Assembly: GCF_018614415.1 (NCBI RefSeq)
Contig: NZ_JAGGOO010000015.1
Location: 50,533-114,532, forward strand
Source of the DNA: Streptomyces sp. ISL-12
Lineage (GTDB): Bacteria > Actinomycetota > Actinomycetes > Streptomycetales > Streptomycetaceae
Direction of reading: 5' to 3'
Length of the DNA: 64,000 bases
Shown one piece after another: positions 21,929 through 31,074 of the stretch (its first letter is position 1; every line of letters starts with the position of its first letter). Made by a program: the position numbers and the translations under genes. Under the pieces are notes generated by a model. The model was not told where the DNA came from and made no database searches. It saw nothing but the letters and a program-made list of their open reading frames with translations.

Positions 21929-24433
21929 GTGCGTCCGCCAGCAACTCCACGGGAGAGATCCGCACCGGAGCCCGTGCCCGCACCGGAGATCCCGGACGCG
22001 TCGTCCCGGGACACGCCGTCCCCGGACGCGTCGTCCCCGGACGGGGCGGACACGATCGGGGCGGACACGATCGGGACACCGATGGCGTCGGAGTCGATGA
22101 CGCCGGAGTCAGCGACGCCGCACGGGACGAGCCCGGAGGCGGCACCGGACGCACCGCCCGAGAGCGCCGAGGCGGTGGCGATGGACGAAGCGGCCGAGAG
22201 GGGTGAAGGGGGTGGTGGGGCGGACGAAGCGGCCGAGAAGCCCGGCGGCACAGACGTCAGCGCTGCCGGCGATGTCAGCACTCTCGTAGACGCCGTAGAT
22301 GCCGTAGATGCCGACGACGCCGCCGAGGCTCTCCCGGAGGCCGAAGCGGACGAGGTGACTGCGACGCCCGCCTCCCAGGAGCCGGCGGACCGCAGTGCCG
22401 AAGACGTGTCCGCCCGCCCCCCGGGAGACGTGACCGTCCGGGCCCCGGGAGACGTGACCGTCCGGGCCCCCGGAGACACGTCCGCCCGGCCCCAGGGGGC
22501 GCGGCGGCAGGGGAGCGCGCGGTTTCGTGGTGCCGTGCGGACCACCCGCCGCAGTCTCTCCACTCCCCCGGAGCCACCGGGCTCCGCCGCCGATTCCATG
22601 ACGGACCTTTCCGACCTCCCGCCCGCCTGGAGGTTCCGGTACCGCGCTGCCGGGGCCTGGCCGGCCCTGCCCCTGCTGGCGGCGCTCGCCCTGTGGGCGT
22701 ACGCGATCGGCCACACCGACGTCTCCCACCTCGACGACTTCGGCCTGGTCAGTGCGGTGCACCCGGCCTTCTGGGCCGGCCTGGCCGTGCTCACGGCCGG
22801 TTTCTGGTTCACCGCCCGCGACCCGAGGCGCCCGCAGGGCTGGTCGTTCGCGTACGTCGTCGGGCTGCTGCTGATGGAGCGGGCCACCCAAGCCCTGGTC
22901 TACCCGACCCCGCTGTACGCCTGGGCGTGGAAGCACGACGCCGTCATCGACCATCTGCTGACCTCCGGCGGTCTGGGGACCGAGGAGCAGCTGGGCGACA
23001 TGGCCGTCTACGACCAGTGGCCGGGCTTCTTCGCCGCCCAGGCCGCGCTGGTGCGGCTGCTCGGCGTGGAGAACACCGCGATGTACATGGCGTGGTGGCC
23101 CCTGGTCTCCAGCCTGATGCTGCTGCTCCCGCTGCTGCTGATCTACCGCACCTTCACCACCGACCGCCGGCTGGTCTGGACCTCGGTCTGGCTCTTCTAC
23201 GTGGCCAACTGGGTGGGCCAGGACTACTTCTCCCCGCAGTCCGTCGCCTTCGCGCTGCACGTGGGCGTGCTGGCCGTCGTCCTGCGCCGGTACGGCGGCC
23301 GGCGCGGCGGGCGCGGACGGCAGCGGCCGGCGGTCTGGACGGTGCTGCTGACCGTGCTGGTCACGACCATCGTCGTCTCGCACCAGCTGACGCCCGGCAT
23401 GCTGGTCGTCTCCCTGCTGGCGCTGTGCCTCGCCCGCCGCTACCGCGACTGGGTGCCGACGGTCACCACGGTGGTCATCTTCCTGGCCTGGTGCCTCACG
23501 GCGGCGCTGCCCTTCCTGTCCGCCGCGATGCCGGACATGATCCGCTCGGTGGGTGACGTCGGCGCCAACGTCGAGACCGGGTACGGCGCCACCCCGACCG
23601 GCACCGGGGCGATCGCCACCTCCTGGGCGGCCCGTCTGCTGTCGGGCTCCGTCCTGCTGCTCGCGGCGCTCGGCGTGCTGCGCCAGCCGGTACTGCGGTA
23701 CCGGGCGCTGCCCCTGCTGCTGATCGCCGCGGCCCCGCTGCCCATGTTCGTGGCCAGCAGTTACGGCAGCGAAATGATCTTCCGGGTGCTGATGTTCATG
23801 CTGCCCGGCGCGGCCTTCTTCGCCGGGGCCGCGCTGCTGCCCAAGGTGCGCACCCTGGCCGCCGACCTCGCCGCGCGCGAGTCGGCCGGGCGGCCCGCTG
23901 CCACCGCCCGGCCGAGGCGGCTGCCGCTGCCCGACCTCAGGTACGGCGTGTGGGTGCCGCTGGTCGCGCTGCTCGCCGGGACGCTCGCCTTCGTGCCGGC
24001 CTACTCCGGCAAGGATCGGATCAACTACTTCCCGCCGCAGGAAGTGGCCCTGATACGCCAGTTGTTCGACCAGGCACCGGAAGGGTCGCTCGTGGTCGCC
24101 GCGAACCGGAACTACCCGCTCGCCTACGACTCGTACTGGAGCGTCGACCACTACTGGTTCCTCGACGACGGCCGCAGCCACGTCGACCGGATCGTGCGCA
24201 GCCCGGCCGCCACCCTGGCCCGGGACATGAGCGCCGTGGAACCGCCCGCCCGCGCGTATCTCCTGCTCACCCAGGGGCAGGTGGCCAACTCGGAGATGAA
24301 CGGCCAGCTCGACGGCGAGCAACTGGACCGCATACGCCGGTCGGTGGCCGCCTCACCGCGCTTCCAGCTGGTGGCGGAGAACAGCGCGGGGACGGTCTAC
24401 GTCCTTCGACCGGACGAGCCGACGGGGGAGTGA
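21929..24433 (+). CDS. Large polytopic membrane protein, GT-C glycosyltransferase- or polymerase-like
   Basis: 834 residues from GTG 21929, which follows a GGGGGGAAC site; the frame is open earlier to 21641 but overlaps the flippase. The first ~220 residues are acidic, Pro/Ala/Asp-rich and repetitive (DVTVRAPGD twice). About ten membrane helices follow from ~235 to ~700, with a large loop containing YDQWPGFFAAQAALVRLLG. A C-terminal soluble part of ~130 residues begins near YSGKDRINYFPPQEVALIRQLF. The layout of many helices plus a terminal extracytoplasmic domain resembles GT-C glycosyltransferases and Wzy-like polymerases. Function within the polysaccharide operon is inferred from position. 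Confidence 0.7.
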   Translation: MRPPATPRERSAPEPVPAPEIPDASSRDTPSPDASSPDGADTIGADTIGTPMASESMTPESATPHGTSPEAAPDAPPESAEAVAMDEAAERGEGGGGADEAAEKPGGTDVSAAGDVSTLVDAVDAVDADDAAEALPEAEADEVTATPASQEPADRSAEDVSARPPGDVTVRAPGDVTVRAPGDTSARPQGARRQGSARFRGAVRTTRRSLSTPPEPPGSAADSMTDLSDLPPAWRFRYRAAGAWPALPLLAALALWAYAIGHTDVSHLDDFGLVSAVHPAFWAGLAVLTAGFWFTARDPRRPQGWSFAYVVGLLLMERATQALVYPTPLYAWAWKHDAVIDHLLTSGGLGTEEQLGDMAVYDQWPGFFAAQAALVRLLGVENTAMYMAWWPLVSSLMLLLPLLLIYRTFTTDRRLVWTSVWLFYVANWVGQDYFSPQSVAFALHVGVLAVVLRRYGGRRGGRGRQRPAVWTVLLTVLVTTIVVSHQLTPGMLVVSLLALCLARRYRDWVPTVTTVVIFLAWCLTAALPFLSAAMPDMIRSVGDVGANVETGYGATPTGTGAIATSWAARLLSGSVLLLAALGVLRQPVLRYRALPLLLIAAAPLPMFVASSYGSEMIFRVLMFMLPGAAFFAGAALLPKVRTLAADLAARESAGRPAATARPRRLPLPDLRYGVWVPLVALLAGTLAFVPAYSGKDRINYFPPQEVALIRQLFDQAPEGSLVVAANRNYPLAYDSYWSVDHYWFLDDGRSHVDRIVRSPAATLARDMSAVEPPARAYLLLTQGQVANSEMNGQLDGEQLDRIRRSVAASPRFQLVAENSAGTVYVLRPDEPTGE

Positions 24434-24437
24434 GCCG

Positions 24438-24884
24438 ATGACACCGCAGGACCTCGTGATCCGCATGCTGCCCGCGTTCGGCGGCTGGCTGGCCCTGGCC
24501 GCGCTCGCCCTGCCCGGCGGTTCACCGCCGCGCGGCGCCGCGGTGGCGCTCTTCCTGGCCGCCGGTCCGGGCGCGGCCCTGGTCCGGATCTGCGGCCCGG
24601 CGCTGCGGTCCCGCCCCGCCGAGGGCCCCGTCGACCGCCGGACCGCCGGCTTCGACCGCCACTCCGACCTGCTGGAGCGGCTGATGCTGGCCGTGCTGCT
24701 GAGCGTCGGCGTCGTCATCCTCGTCTCGACGGTGCTGATCGCCACGCACGCCTTCAGCGGGGAGCGCGTCCTGCTGATCCTCACCCTGCTGACCACGCTC
24801 GCCGCGTTCTGCCCGCGCCTGCGCGCGTCCCCGGCTCCGGCTCCGGGGACGCCACCGAGGACACGGAAGGGTTCCGCTCTGTGA
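24438..24884 (+). CDS. Small membrane protein of the polysaccharide operon
   Basis: 148 residues with about four hydrophobic segments and a short Pro-rich, basic C-terminus; no recognised domain. The start lies five bases after the preceding stop, and the GTG of the next gene overlaps its last codons, so it is part of the operon. It may assist the preceding polytopic protein. Function unknown. Confidence 0.7.
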   Translation: MTPQDLVIRMLPAFGGWLALAALALPGGSPPRGAAVALFLAAGPGAALVRICGPALRSRPAEGPVDRRTAGFDRHSDLLERLMLAVLLSVGVVILVSTVLIATHAFSGERVLLILTLLTTLAAFCPRLRASPAPAPGTPPRTRKGSAL

Positions 24885-26023
24885 ACGTGCCCGGCCCGCC
24901 CCGCCAACCCGACCCGCCCCGCCGACACAGCCCGCTCCGCCCGCCCCGTCCCCTCCGGCGCGCAAGGCGCCGCCTCCTGCTCACCTCCGCCACCCTCGCG
25001 TGCGCGGCCCTGCTGGCGGTGCTCGCCCTGCGCGACACCGCCGGACCGGACGACGGCTCCGGGACGAGCCCGTCCGGCCAGGACGAGAGGTGCCGCCCGA
25101 CCGAACTGCTCGAACCGCCCTGTGGCGCCTGGTTCGGCGCCTTCGTGCCGCACGACAAGTCGGACCTCGCCGAAAAGGTGCACGCCTACGAGGAGAAGGC
25201 CGGCCGCAAGCTCGACATCGTGTACACGTACCACGACATGTCGGCCGTCACGGAGACCAGGCTGGAGGGCCAGCTGCTGACCGAGCAGGAGCAGCGCGTC
25301 GGCGAGGACCGGATGCTGCTGCTGTCCTGGGAGAGCAAGTGGTGGGGCGGCACCAAGCAGCAGCAGCCGACGTGGCGGCAGCTAGCCGGAGGCGAGCTGG
25401 ACGACTCCGTCATCGACGTCCAGGCGGAGCGGATCAAGGAGTACGGGGAGCGCACCGGCAAGAAGGTGTTCCTCTCCTTCGACCTGGAGATGGACACCCG
25501 TACCCCGGCCAGCGGCAGCCCGGAGGAGTACGTCCGCGCCTACCGGCACATCCACGACCGGTTCCGCGACCTCGGCGTGGACAACGTGGTGTGGACGTGG
25601 GTGATCACCGGCTACCTGAACCACGCCGACCTGTTCGAGCGGCTGTATCCCGGCGACGAGTACGTCGACTGGATCGGCTACAACCAGTACAACTACTACC
25701 TCTGCCACAAGACGGAGTGGCTGAGCTTCGCCCAGACGCAGAACGCCACGCACGACTGGATCCGGGCGCACATATCCGACGACAAGCCGCTGATGCTCTC
25801 GGAGTTCGGCAGCGCGTCCGACCCGGACCGGCCGGACCGGCAGGCCCAGTGGTACGCGCAGGTGCCCCGGGTCCTCAAGGGCCTGGACGGCGTCAAGGCC
25901 GCGCTCCAGTGGAACTACCGGGACCCGGGACCGCACTGCGACCTCTCGGTGGCCGGCGACGCGTCCTGGCGCAGTCTGCGCGAGGTGGCCGCCGACCCGT
26001 ACCTCAACCAGCCGCTGGAGTGA
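24881..26023 (+). CDS. Membrane-anchored GH26-like glycoside hydrolase
   Basis: 380 residues: a basic N-terminus, a signal anchor at ~31-50, then a TIM-barrel domain typical of glycoside hydrolase family 26. Two acidic residues are in the expected places: E203 in FSFDLEMDTR (likely acid/base) and E308 in LMLSEFGS (likely nucleophile). Aromatic WIGYNQYNYY lines the cleft. Family 26 enzymes act on beta-mannans and related glycans, but here the enzyme sits in a synthesis operon. A role trimming or releasing the polymer is therefore more likely than digestion of food glycans. It converges on the deacetylase gene with an 18-base gap. Confidence 0.75.
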   Translation: MNVPGPPRQPDPPRRHSPLRPPRPLRRARRRLLLTSATLACAALLAVLALRDTAGPDDGSGTSPSGQDERCRPTELLEPPCGAWFGAFVPHDKSDLAEKVHAYEEKAGRKLDIVYTYHDMSAVTETRLEGQLLTEQEQRVGEDRMLLLSWESKWWGGTKQQQPTWRQLAGGELDDSVIDVQAERIKEYGERTGKKVFLSFDLEMDTRTPASGSPEEYVRAYRHIHDRFRDLGVDNVVWTWVITGYLNHADLFERLYPGDEYVDWIGYNQYNYYLCHKTEWLSFAQTQNATHDWIRAHISDDKPLMLSEFGSASDPDRPDRQAQWYAQVPRVLKGLDGVKAALQWNYRDPGPHCDLSVAGDASWRSLREVAADPYLNQPLE

Positions 26024-26041
26024 CCGGTCCCCTGTGGGACC

Positions 26042-26923
26042 TCACCCGGCGAACTCGGGGCCCCGCACCAGCGCGCGGCCCCGCCGGTACCACCGCCAGG
26101 CGACCGTCCTGGGGCTGTCGCGGTAGGGCGCGATCCGCGCGCCCCGCCCGGCCAGCCAGCCCTGGACGTCGGTGACGGTGTGGGTGCGCCGGACGATGAG
26201 GCGGGCGATGCGGTAGCGCTCGTCGCGGTCGGAGCTGAGCGCGTGCCGCACCGCCGTCGCCGTCTCGTAGCCGGCGCGGGCCGACAGGGACCGTACCTTG
26301 GCGCTGTTGTAGCCGTGCGGGTAGGCGAGGTGGCGGACCGGGTGGCCGAGGGCGTCCTCCAGTACGGCCTTGGAGGAGCGGAGTTCGACCGCCAGCGCCG
26401 CGGTGGACAGGGTGTCCAGCTGGGCGTGGGTGACGGTGTGGCTGCCGATCTCCATGCCGTGGTCCTCCAGGCCGGCCGCCTGGTCCAGGGTCATCATCGG
26501 GGCGGGCGGCAGCAGACTGTGGCCGCCGGGCGCGATGGCACCGGTGGTGAGGTAGGCGGTGGCGGCCAGGCCGCGCCCGGCCAGCGTCTCGGCGGTCGGC
26601 CCCGGCAGGTCGGCGAAGCCGTCGTCGAAGGTCAGCAGCACCGGGCGGGGCGGCAGCGGGGCCCGTCCGGCGAGGTGGTCGGCAAGCGCGCTGATCGTCA
26701 GGGGCGTACGGCCGCTGTCGGCGATCGCGTCCAGGTGCGCGGCGAACTGACGCGGGGTGACCGTGAACTCCGCTATCCAGGCGGGCGGGTCGTCCATCAC
26801 GGCGTGATAGAGGAAGACGGGAATGGGCGCACCCCGCCCGGCACCCTCTGTTCCCCCAGTTCCCCCTGTTCCCCCCGTCCCTGCCGTGCTCTCTCCGGTG
26901 GTTCTCGCGGGCTCTCCTGTCAT
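26042..26923 (-). CDS. Polysaccharide deacetylase (NodB homology domain)
   Basis: 293 residues with the complete NodB set: TFDDG (98-102) with the catalytic and metal-binding aspartates, HTVTH (162-166) with the two metal histidines, and AYPHGYNS for the third motif. It removes N- or O-acetyl groups from a glycan. A Gly/Thr-rich repeat (residues 16-27) precedes the domain. No clear signal peptide is visible, so it may act in the cytoplasm or leave by another route. ATG 26923 follows GGGGAGG at eight bases. It starts two bases after the GT2 stop in a minus-strand operon. Confidence 0.88.
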   Translation of the reverse strand: MTGEPARTTGESTAGTGGTGGTGGTEGAGRGAPIPVFLYHAVMDDPPAWIAEFTVTPRQFAAHLDAIADSGRTPLTISALADHLAGRAPLPPRPVLLTFDDGFADLPGPTAETLAGRGLAATAYLTTGAIAPGGHSLLPPAPMMTLDQAAGLEDHGMEIGSHTVTHAQLDTLSTAALAVELRSSKAVLEDALGHPVRHLAYPHGYNSAKVRSLSARAGYETATAVRHALSSDRDERYRIARLIVRRTHTVTDVQGWLAGRGARIAPYRDSPRTVAWRWYRRGRALVRGPEFAG

Positions 26924-26925
26924 GA

Positions 26926-28398
26926 TCAGCGCCTCCCCGATGTCCTCGCGCCCCGGCCCGCCGTGGCCCCGGGCGACTCCAGTCCGACCGTGCGCAGGGC
27001 GCGCCGGGCCCGCAGATAGCCGAGGGGGCCATACAGCATGCCCCGGCGCTGGAGGCGCGACAGGCGCCGTGGCCAGGGGTGGGTACGGGCGTCGTGCCCG
27101 CCCGGTACCCGGGCGCCCGCTTCCCCGGCACCGTCCTCCCCGTCCCGTACGGCCGTCAAGGCCCGGGCGTGGGCCAGCCCGCCCGGCAGCCGGGCGAGGA
27201 ACGCCGGGAGCAGCCCCGGGCGGTTGACGAGGACGGCCGTGAGATACGCGGTCAGCCCCGCCCCGTAACCGAACGCCTGGGTCTCCAGGTCCCGCCAGGT
27301 CTCCCGGTGGTGGTGCCAGACCAGGGCACCCGGGACGTAGCGCAGCCGGTACCCGTGGGCGAGGACGCGGACGAAGCCGTAGAGGTCGTCGCCGCCCCGG
27401 GCGTGCGTGCCCGCGCCGGTGGCCGGATCGAAGCCGCCGACCTCGCGCAGCACCGCCGTACGGAAGGCCATGCCGGCCCCGGAGCCGAACCGTCCGGCGG
27501 TGAACGGGAAGAGCGGTTCGTCGGCGGGCGGGTCGGCGGGGTCGTACGTCCGTGGGGTGAAGCCCTTGGCGAAGCCGCCGTGGCTCTCCAGGAGCACCTG
27601 GGCGGGGGTGCGCAGCCGCGCGGGCAGGATCAGGCCGGTGGCGCAGCCGAGACCCGGGTCGGCGGCGAAGGGCGTGGTCAGCTCGGCCAGCCAGCGCGGG
27701 TCGGCGACCACGTCGTCGTCGGTGAAGGCGGTCACCTCGCCGCGTACGACGTCGAGCCCCCGGTTGTGCGCGGTCGCGAGGCCGGGCACCGGTTCGCACA
27801 CGTAGCGCACCCGTTCGCCGTACTTCCGCTCGACCAGGTCGCGGGTCTCGTCGGTCACCGGCGCGTTGTCCACGACGACGATCTCGAAATCCGGGTGGTC
27901 CTGGGCGAGCAGCGAGTCGAGGGCGCGGGCCAGCTGGCCCGCCCGCTCCCGGGTGGCGACCACGACACTCGCGGACGGCGGCACGGGCGCGGTCCCCGTC
28001 GCCGCCACCGGCCCAGTCGCCGGCACCGGCCCCTTCTCCGCCACCGGCCCTTTCGCCAGATCCTGGGCGAGCCCCGCCAGCACGGACACCGCGTCGGTTC
28101 CCTCCGGCACCCGTCCGACCAGCGTGCCCACCGGCCGCCCCGCCCGCCGGACCAGGACGAACACCTCACCCGCGGCCACGGGCGGACTGCCCGGCCCCGG
28201 TCTGAGCGAGGCCCCCTCGCCGTCGTCCCCGAGCTCCAGTTCGGCCACCTGCACCGGTCCGATGCTCAGGAACTCCCGTATCTCCCGCTCCGTCTCCCGC
28301 CGCACAAGGCCCCGCCGTGCAAGGCCCTGCCGCACAAGGCCCTGCCGTGCGAGGTCTTGCCGTACGCGGCCTTGTCTCGCACGCGCTGCCCCGAACAT
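26926..28398 (-). CDS. Family 2 glycosyltransferase with repetitive N-terminus
   Basis: 490 residues. The GT-A domain starts near residue 144 (SVVVATRERAGQLARALDSL), with EIVVVDNAP and the metal/nucleotide motif FTDDD (225-229). The GFDPATGAGTHARGGDD segment is also typical of GT2 enzymes. The first ~35 residues are five-residue repeats of the form (A/V)-R-(Q/R)-(G/D)-L, strongly basic and helical. Residues 120-140 are a Gly-Pro-Val repeat. ATG 28398 has AGGGGGG six bases upstream; ATG 28404 lies within that site and is less likely. It is the second gene of the minus-strand polysaccharide operon. Confidence 0.88.
   Translation of the reverse strand: MFGAARARQGRVRQDLARQGLVRQGLARRGLVRRETEREIREFLSIGPVQVAELELGDDGEGASLRPGPGSPPVAAGEVFVLVRRAGRPVGTLVGRVPEGTDAVSVLAGLAQDLAKGPVAEKGPVPATGPVAATGTAPVPPSASVVVATRERAGQLARALDSLLAQDHPDFEIVVVDNAPVTDETRDLVERKYGERVRYVCEPVPGLATAHNRGLDVVRGEVTAFTDDDVVADPRWLAELTTPFAADPGLGCATGLILPARLRTPAQVLLESHGGFAKGFTPRTYDPADPPADEPLFPFTAGRFGSGAGMAFRTAVLREVGGFDPATGAGTHARGGDDLYGFVRVLAHGYRLRYVPGALVWHHHRETWRDLETQAFGYGAGLTAYLTAVLVNRPGLLPAFLARLPGGLAHARALTAVRDGEDGAGEAGARVPGGHDARTHPWPRRLSRLQRRGMLYGPLGYLRARRALRTVGLESPGATAGRGARTSGRR
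28305..28379. repeat. Five 15-base units encoding the pentapeptide repeat of the GT2 protein
   Basis: Units of 15 bases begin at 28305, 28320, 28335, 28350 and 28365; the second and third are nearly identical and the others degenerate. Being a multiple of three, copy changes would keep the frame. Confidence 0.85.
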
Positions 28399-28430
28399 CC
28401 GCATCCCCCCTGGATCGCTTCCGATCGTCC

Positions 28431-29516
28431 TCACGTGCGACGCAGCCGCGCCACACCCTTCAGCGTCCGTGCCGCCAGCGAGGCGAGCCGCGGCCGGTCG
28501 CGCACGAACCCGTGCGCCCGGCGCGCGGGCTCGCGGCCGAGCCAGTACAGCGCCGCGCCCGCCCCCCAGCGCGTCACCGCGCCCTCGTACACGGGCAGTT
28601 CGCCCGTCTTCAGTGAGTCCTTGTACTCCGCCGCGCCCCGCCCCATGTCCAGCAGGCCGATCCCCTCGGCGGCGGCGGCCTCGGCCATCCGCAGATGCAG
28701 CACCAGTCCCGGCGAGTACTTCGCCACCGCCACGTCGTACGCCGGGAACCAGCAGGCCAGGACGGTCGACGAGCGCAGCCCGAAGTGGGCGGCGACCGGC
28801 TGTCCGCCGGCGTAGAGGACGGACAGCGTGCCGGTGCACTCCGGGGTGCGGGTGGCGGCGAGCCGGCCGACGAGTCCGGTGATCCAGCGCTGCGCGAACC
28901 GGTCGCGGCGCCCGGTCCTGCGGTACTGCGCCGACTTCCACGCCATGAGCGTGCGCAGCGCGGCCGGGTCGCGCTCGTCGAAGACGAACCGCACGTCCCC
29001 GACCTGGCGGCCGAGCCGGCGTTCCTTGGCCAGGGTGGACTTGAGGAACTTCGGCGACTGGGCGCGCAGTACGTTCTCGTACGCCCCGTAGCCGTCGGCG
29101 ACGTCGATGACGTGCGAGGCGTACTCCTCGGCTGCGTACGGCGTGAACAGCCCTTGTTCCGCCTCCAGGTTGTCGAAAGCGAAGCTCGACAGCGAGCAGG
29201 CACGCAGAAGTTGGCGGATATCGGGCAGCGGACCCTGGCGCAATACCGCCCCTTGGCAGTCCGACACCCCGAGGCCGATGGCGCGCCCCTGCCCCAGCGG
29301 TCCGCGCTCGTACGGCAGGAAACCGGCGCTCTCGCCGCCCTCGTACACCACCGCCACCCGCGCCGCCGGGCGGACCCGGCCCACGGCCTCGGTGAACTCC
29401 GGTTCCATGAAGGGGTTGCGAGGGGCGTGCGACTTGGCGCGCAGCTCCCGCCAGTGCTCCCGTTCCCCCTCGCCCAGTTCCTCCGGCCTCAGCACACGAA
29501 TGCGTCCGCTGCTCAA
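28431..29516 (-). CDS. BioF2/FemAB-like GNAT-fold acyltransferase
   Basis: A protein of the GNAT-fold Acetyltransf_6 (CelD/BioF2-like) group, often found in exopolysaccharide loci and related to FemAB aminoacyl transferases. The conserved part begins RIRVLRPEELGEGEREHWREL. The C-terminal half carries GGQPVAAHFGLR and YSPGLVLHLRMAEAAAAEG, typical of the second GNAT domain. The frame is open to 29624, with ATGs at 29624 and 29594, but neither has a ribosome site. TTG 29516 lies five bases after GGGGGG and starts just before the conserved region, so it is preferred (361 residues). It heads the minus-strand polysaccharide operon, 32 bases before the GT2 gene. Confidence 0.75.
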   Translation of the reverse strand: MSSGRIRVLRPEELGEGEREHWRELRAKSHAPRNPFMEPEFTEAVGRVRPAARVAVVYEGGESAGFLPYERGPLGQGRAIGLGVSDCQGAVLRQGPLPDIRQLLRACSLSSFAFDNLEAEQGLFTPYAAEEYASHVIDVADGYGAYENVLRAQSPKFLKSTLAKERRLGRQVGDVRFVFDERDPAALRTLMAWKSAQYRRTGRRDRFAQRWITGLVGRLAATRTPECTGTLSVLYAGGQPVAAHFGLRSSTVLACWFPAYDVAVAKYSPGLVLHLRMAEAAAAEGIGLLDMGRGAAEYKDSLKTGELPVYEGAVTRWGAGAALYWLGREPARRAHGFVRDRPRLASLAARTLKGVARLRRT

Positions 29517-29725
29517 CTCGACCCCCCGATCAAGTCCCCCTGGACAGAAGGAAAGTACCCCTGGGGCCCCTCGGAGCGGTAGAGAGCGGAGCATGTTGTT
29601 GCCAACCGGTGCACAGCGCTTCAACCGCCTTTAGCCGGTGATGCGTCAGGTTTCGGACATCCGCGTCGGGAACGTGCGCTTGACGACGGTGAGTCGGGGG
29701 CGCGCGACGTCCGTATTCTCTGATC

Positions 29726-30529
29726 ATGAACCCCACCGCATACGCTCTCGTCGCCACCGATCTGGACGGAACGCTGCTGCGCGGCGACGACACCGTCTCC
29801 GAGCGGTCGCTCGCCGCGCTCGCGCGGGTGGCCGGGGCCGGCGCGCACCACCTGGTGGTGACGGGACGCCCGGCGCCGAGAGTGCGCGCGCTCCTCGGCG
29901 ACCTCGGCTGCGGGGGGCTCGCGGTGTGCGGACAGGGCGCGCAGGTGTACGACGCCGGCGCGGACCGGATGCTGTGGTCGGTCACCCTGGACCGGGAGCT
30001 GGCCGAGACCGCGCTCGGCAAGATCGAGGCCGAGGTGGGCGAGGTGTACGCCGCCGTCGACCAGGACGGGGTGGACGGGCTCACGCTGATCGAGCCCGGG
30101 TATCTGATGCCGCATCCCACGCTGCCCGCGGTGCGGGTCGGCCGACGGGACGACCTGTGGGCGGAGCCCATCAGCAAGGTGCTGCTGCGCCACCCCCAGC
30201 TGTCCGACGACGAGCTGGCGGCGACGGCCCGCGCGGTGGTCGGGTCGCTGGCGACGGTCACCATGTCGGGGCCGGGGACGGTCGAGCTCCAGCCGTGCGG
30301 TGTCACCAAGGCGACCGGTCTGGAGCTGGCGGCGGAGCGCCTGGGGCTGAGCCCGGAGCGGACGGTCGCCTTCGGGGACATGCCCAACGACATCCCGATG
30401 TTCCTGTGGGCGGCCCACGGCGTCGCCATGGCCGGCGCCCACCCGGAACTGCGGGCGGTGGCCGACGAGGTCACCCTGTCGAACGAGGACGACGGCGTGG
30501 CCGTCGTCCTCGAACGACTCTTCGCCTGA
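29726..30529 (+). CDS. HAD-superfamily hydrolase, Cof type (subfamily IIB)
   Basis: A 267-residue cytoplasmic phosphatase of the Cof group. Motif I DLDGTLL gives the nucleophile D12 and acid/base D14. The mid-protein cap domain is of C2 type, and motif IV GDMPNDIPM binds magnesium. Substrates of this group are usually sugar phosphates or cofactors and cannot be told from sequence. It has its own promoter region of ~200 bases, divergent from the acyltransferase gene, and converges on the secreted transglycosylase-like gene with eight bases between stops. Confidence 0.88.
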   Translation: MNPTAYALVATDLDGTLLRGDDTVSERSLAALARVAGAGAHHLVVTGRPAPRVRALLGDLGCGGLAVCGQGAQVYDAGADRMLWSVTLDRELAETALGKIEAEVGEVYAAVDQDGVDGLTLIEPGYLMPHPTLPAVRVGRRDDLWAEPISKVLLRHPQLSDDELAATARAVVGSLATVTMSGPGTVELQPCGVTKATGLELAAERLGLSPERTVAFGDMPNDIPMFLWAAHGVAMAGAHPELRAVADEVTLSNEDDGVAVVLERLFA

Positions 30530-30537
30530 GGCCGGGC

Positions 30538-31056
30538 TCAGTAGGCGCTGTAGACGTTGTCCATGGAGCCGTACCGGTCGGCCGCGTAGTTGCAGGCGGC
30601 GGTGATGTTGGCGACCGGGTCGTACATGTCCCAGGAGGTGCCTTCGACGTGGTAGGCGTCGAAGGTCGGCTTGATCACCTGGAGCAGGCCCTTGGACGGG
30701 GTGCCGTTGATGGCGTTGATGTCCCAGTTGTTGATCGCGAACTGGTTGCCGGACGACTCCCGCATGATGTTGCGGTAGATGCCGTTGTACGAGCCCGGGA
30801 TGCCCTTCTCGGCCATGATGTCGAGCGACTGGCGGATCCAGCCGTCGAGGTTGTTGCTGTAGCCGTTGGCCGCGGTCAGGGCGGCCGTGGTGGTCGCCGT
30901 GGCCGAGTCGGCGGCGGGGGTGGCGGCCGGGGCGGCGGACGCGCTGGCGGCGCCGGCGATCGGCAGCGCCAGCACGGCGGCGCCGGCACCGGCGAGGGCG
31001 AGCTTGCGGACGAGACGGTTGGCGCCGGCGGCGTGCCGGAGAGCCTTTGCGGGCAT
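30538..31056 (-). CDS. Secreted lytic transglycosylase-like (SLT) protein
   Basis: 172 residues: a signal peptide (basic start, hydrophobic core, likely cut after ASASA near residue 41), an Ala/Thr-rich spacer, then a compact lysozyme-like domain. NIMRESSGNQF contains the probable catalytic glutamate E100, and SKGLLQVIKPTFDAY is the conserved SLT core. It should cut peptidoglycan during growth or germination. ATG 31056 has GGAGAGGA eight bases upstream. A long leader holds a ydaO-type riboswitch, so expression probably falls when cyclic di-AMP is high, as reported for other Streptomyces cell-wall hydrolases such as rpfA. Confidence 0.87.
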   Translation of the reverse strand: MPAKALRHAAGANRLVRKLALAGAGAAVLALPIAGAASASAAPAATPAADSATATTTAALTAANGYSNNLDGWIRQSLDIMAEKGIPGSYNGIYRNIMRESSGNQFAINNWDINAINGTPSKGLLQVIKPTFDAYHVEGTSWDMYDPVANITAACNYAADRYGSMDNVYSAY

Positions 31057-31074
31057 GGTGCGGTCCTCTCCATA

